A DNA stretch of 8,350 nucleotides, taken from positions 1 through 8,350 of the forward strand of contig JAXDFO010000269.1 of the NCBI GenBank assembly GCA_034665545.1. Reading direction: 5' to 3'. This document shows positions 8,041 to 8,350 of this stretch, one piece after another; position 1 is the first letter of the stretch, and every line of letters begins with the position of its first letter. The DNA comes from DASYML01 sp034665545 (GTDB taxonomy: Bacteria; Acidobacteriota; Blastocatellia; Pyrinomonadales; Pyrinomonadaceae). Made by a program: the position numbers and the translations under genes. The notes below the pieces were generated by a model. It saw only the letters and a list, made by a program, of their open reading frames with translations. It was not told the origin of the DNA and did not search any database.

Positions 8041-8350
8041 ATGCCACAACAATGGAATAGATCATATCCGCTTCATTTACTCGACGCCTTTCTAACCGGG
8101 CTGGTCAGCCCTTTTACGCGGGCTAAGAGAATCGAAGTCTATGCGACCCACGGCTATTATCTGCTGGGCATCGTTCTATTCATTGCGACATGTCTCCTCT
8201 GGGAGTTGGGATTGCTAGGCGTGATTCTGAGCCAACTCCCGCCCTGGCTACGGGACATTCCCGTCAGCACTTTCGGTCCCTTCTGGCGGAAATTTCTTCC
8301 CGAGTCAATTCCATTTATTGCGGTGCTCGGACTTCTTTACTGGATTCTAT
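8041..8350 (+). CDS. Integral membrane protein of unknown function, N-terminal 103 residues
   Basis: I do not recognise this protein. From the ATG at 8041 the frame stays open for 103 codons to the right edge of the window. The first 36 residues are amphipathic and include a basic patch (TRAKR at 26-30). Residues about 39-64 form a strongly hydrophobic segment (GYYLLGIVLFIATCLLWELG and on), then a loop rich in proline and tryptophan (LPPWLRDIPVSTFGPFWRKF), then a second hydrophobic segment from about 90 that runs off the window. This fits a multi-span membrane protein with more segments to come. An in-frame TAG 27 bases before the ATG limits the start, and no other ATG lies between. The ribosome site is weak (GAAG close to the ATG). 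A promoter-like pair lies about 95 bases upstream. It points the same way as the hydrolase gene but is separated by 388 bases, so it is probably a separate unit. Confidence 0.75.
   Translation, partial: MPQQWNRSYPLHLLDAFLTGLVSPFTRAKRIEVYATHGYYLLGIVLFIATCLLWELGLLGVILSQLPPWLRDIPVSTFGPFWRKFLPESIPFIAVLGLLYWIL

Overview
The window is dominated by one complete-looking type I restriction-modification operon on the minus strand, transcribed right to left as hsdM (3915-5948), hsdS (2605-3918) and hsdR (2599 down to the left edge). HsdM and HsdS would form the DNA methyltransferase, with HsdS choosing the target. HsdR adds the nuclease and the DNA-translocating motor. Every catalytic motif I looked for is present. 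hsdM and hsdS share an ATGA overlap and hsdS and hsdR are 5 bases apart, so the three are very probably one transcript. hsdR is open at the left edge: its 866 codons in the window contain no stop, so its C-terminus lies outside.

Right of the operon (5949-6764) there is no convincing intact gene. This stretch carries the decayed C-terminal part of a membrane-anchored protein on the plus strand (6303-6692), cut by an in-frame TAG. It is the likeliest place for the right edge of the restriction island. Next comes an intact plus-strand gene for an exported, Tat-type dienelactone-hydrolase-family enzyme (6765-7652). A 388-base spacer (7653-8040) follows, with a hairpin, two interleaved inverted repeats and a possible promoter. 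The window ends inside a plus-strand gene for an integral membrane protein (8041 to the right edge) that I do not recognise.

The organism is a bacterium. The Tat leader implies an exported product, and the diderm-like gene content and moderately high, variable GC would fit an environmental Gram-negative such as an Acidobacteriota or Proteobacteria member, but no marker gene is present and this is a weak inference. The AT-rich target-recognition parts of hsdS inside a GC-richer operon show the usual mosaic of a horizontally shuffled specificity gene.

I found no evidence for a new kind of system beyond the type I operon: no accessory toxin, anti-restriction gene, recombinase or phage gene is visible within the window. 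The less ordinary observations are the AT-rich HsdS recognition domains, the gene decay beside the operon, the interleaved inverted repeats at 7833-7909 and the five-codon mini-ORF overlapping the hsdM start.
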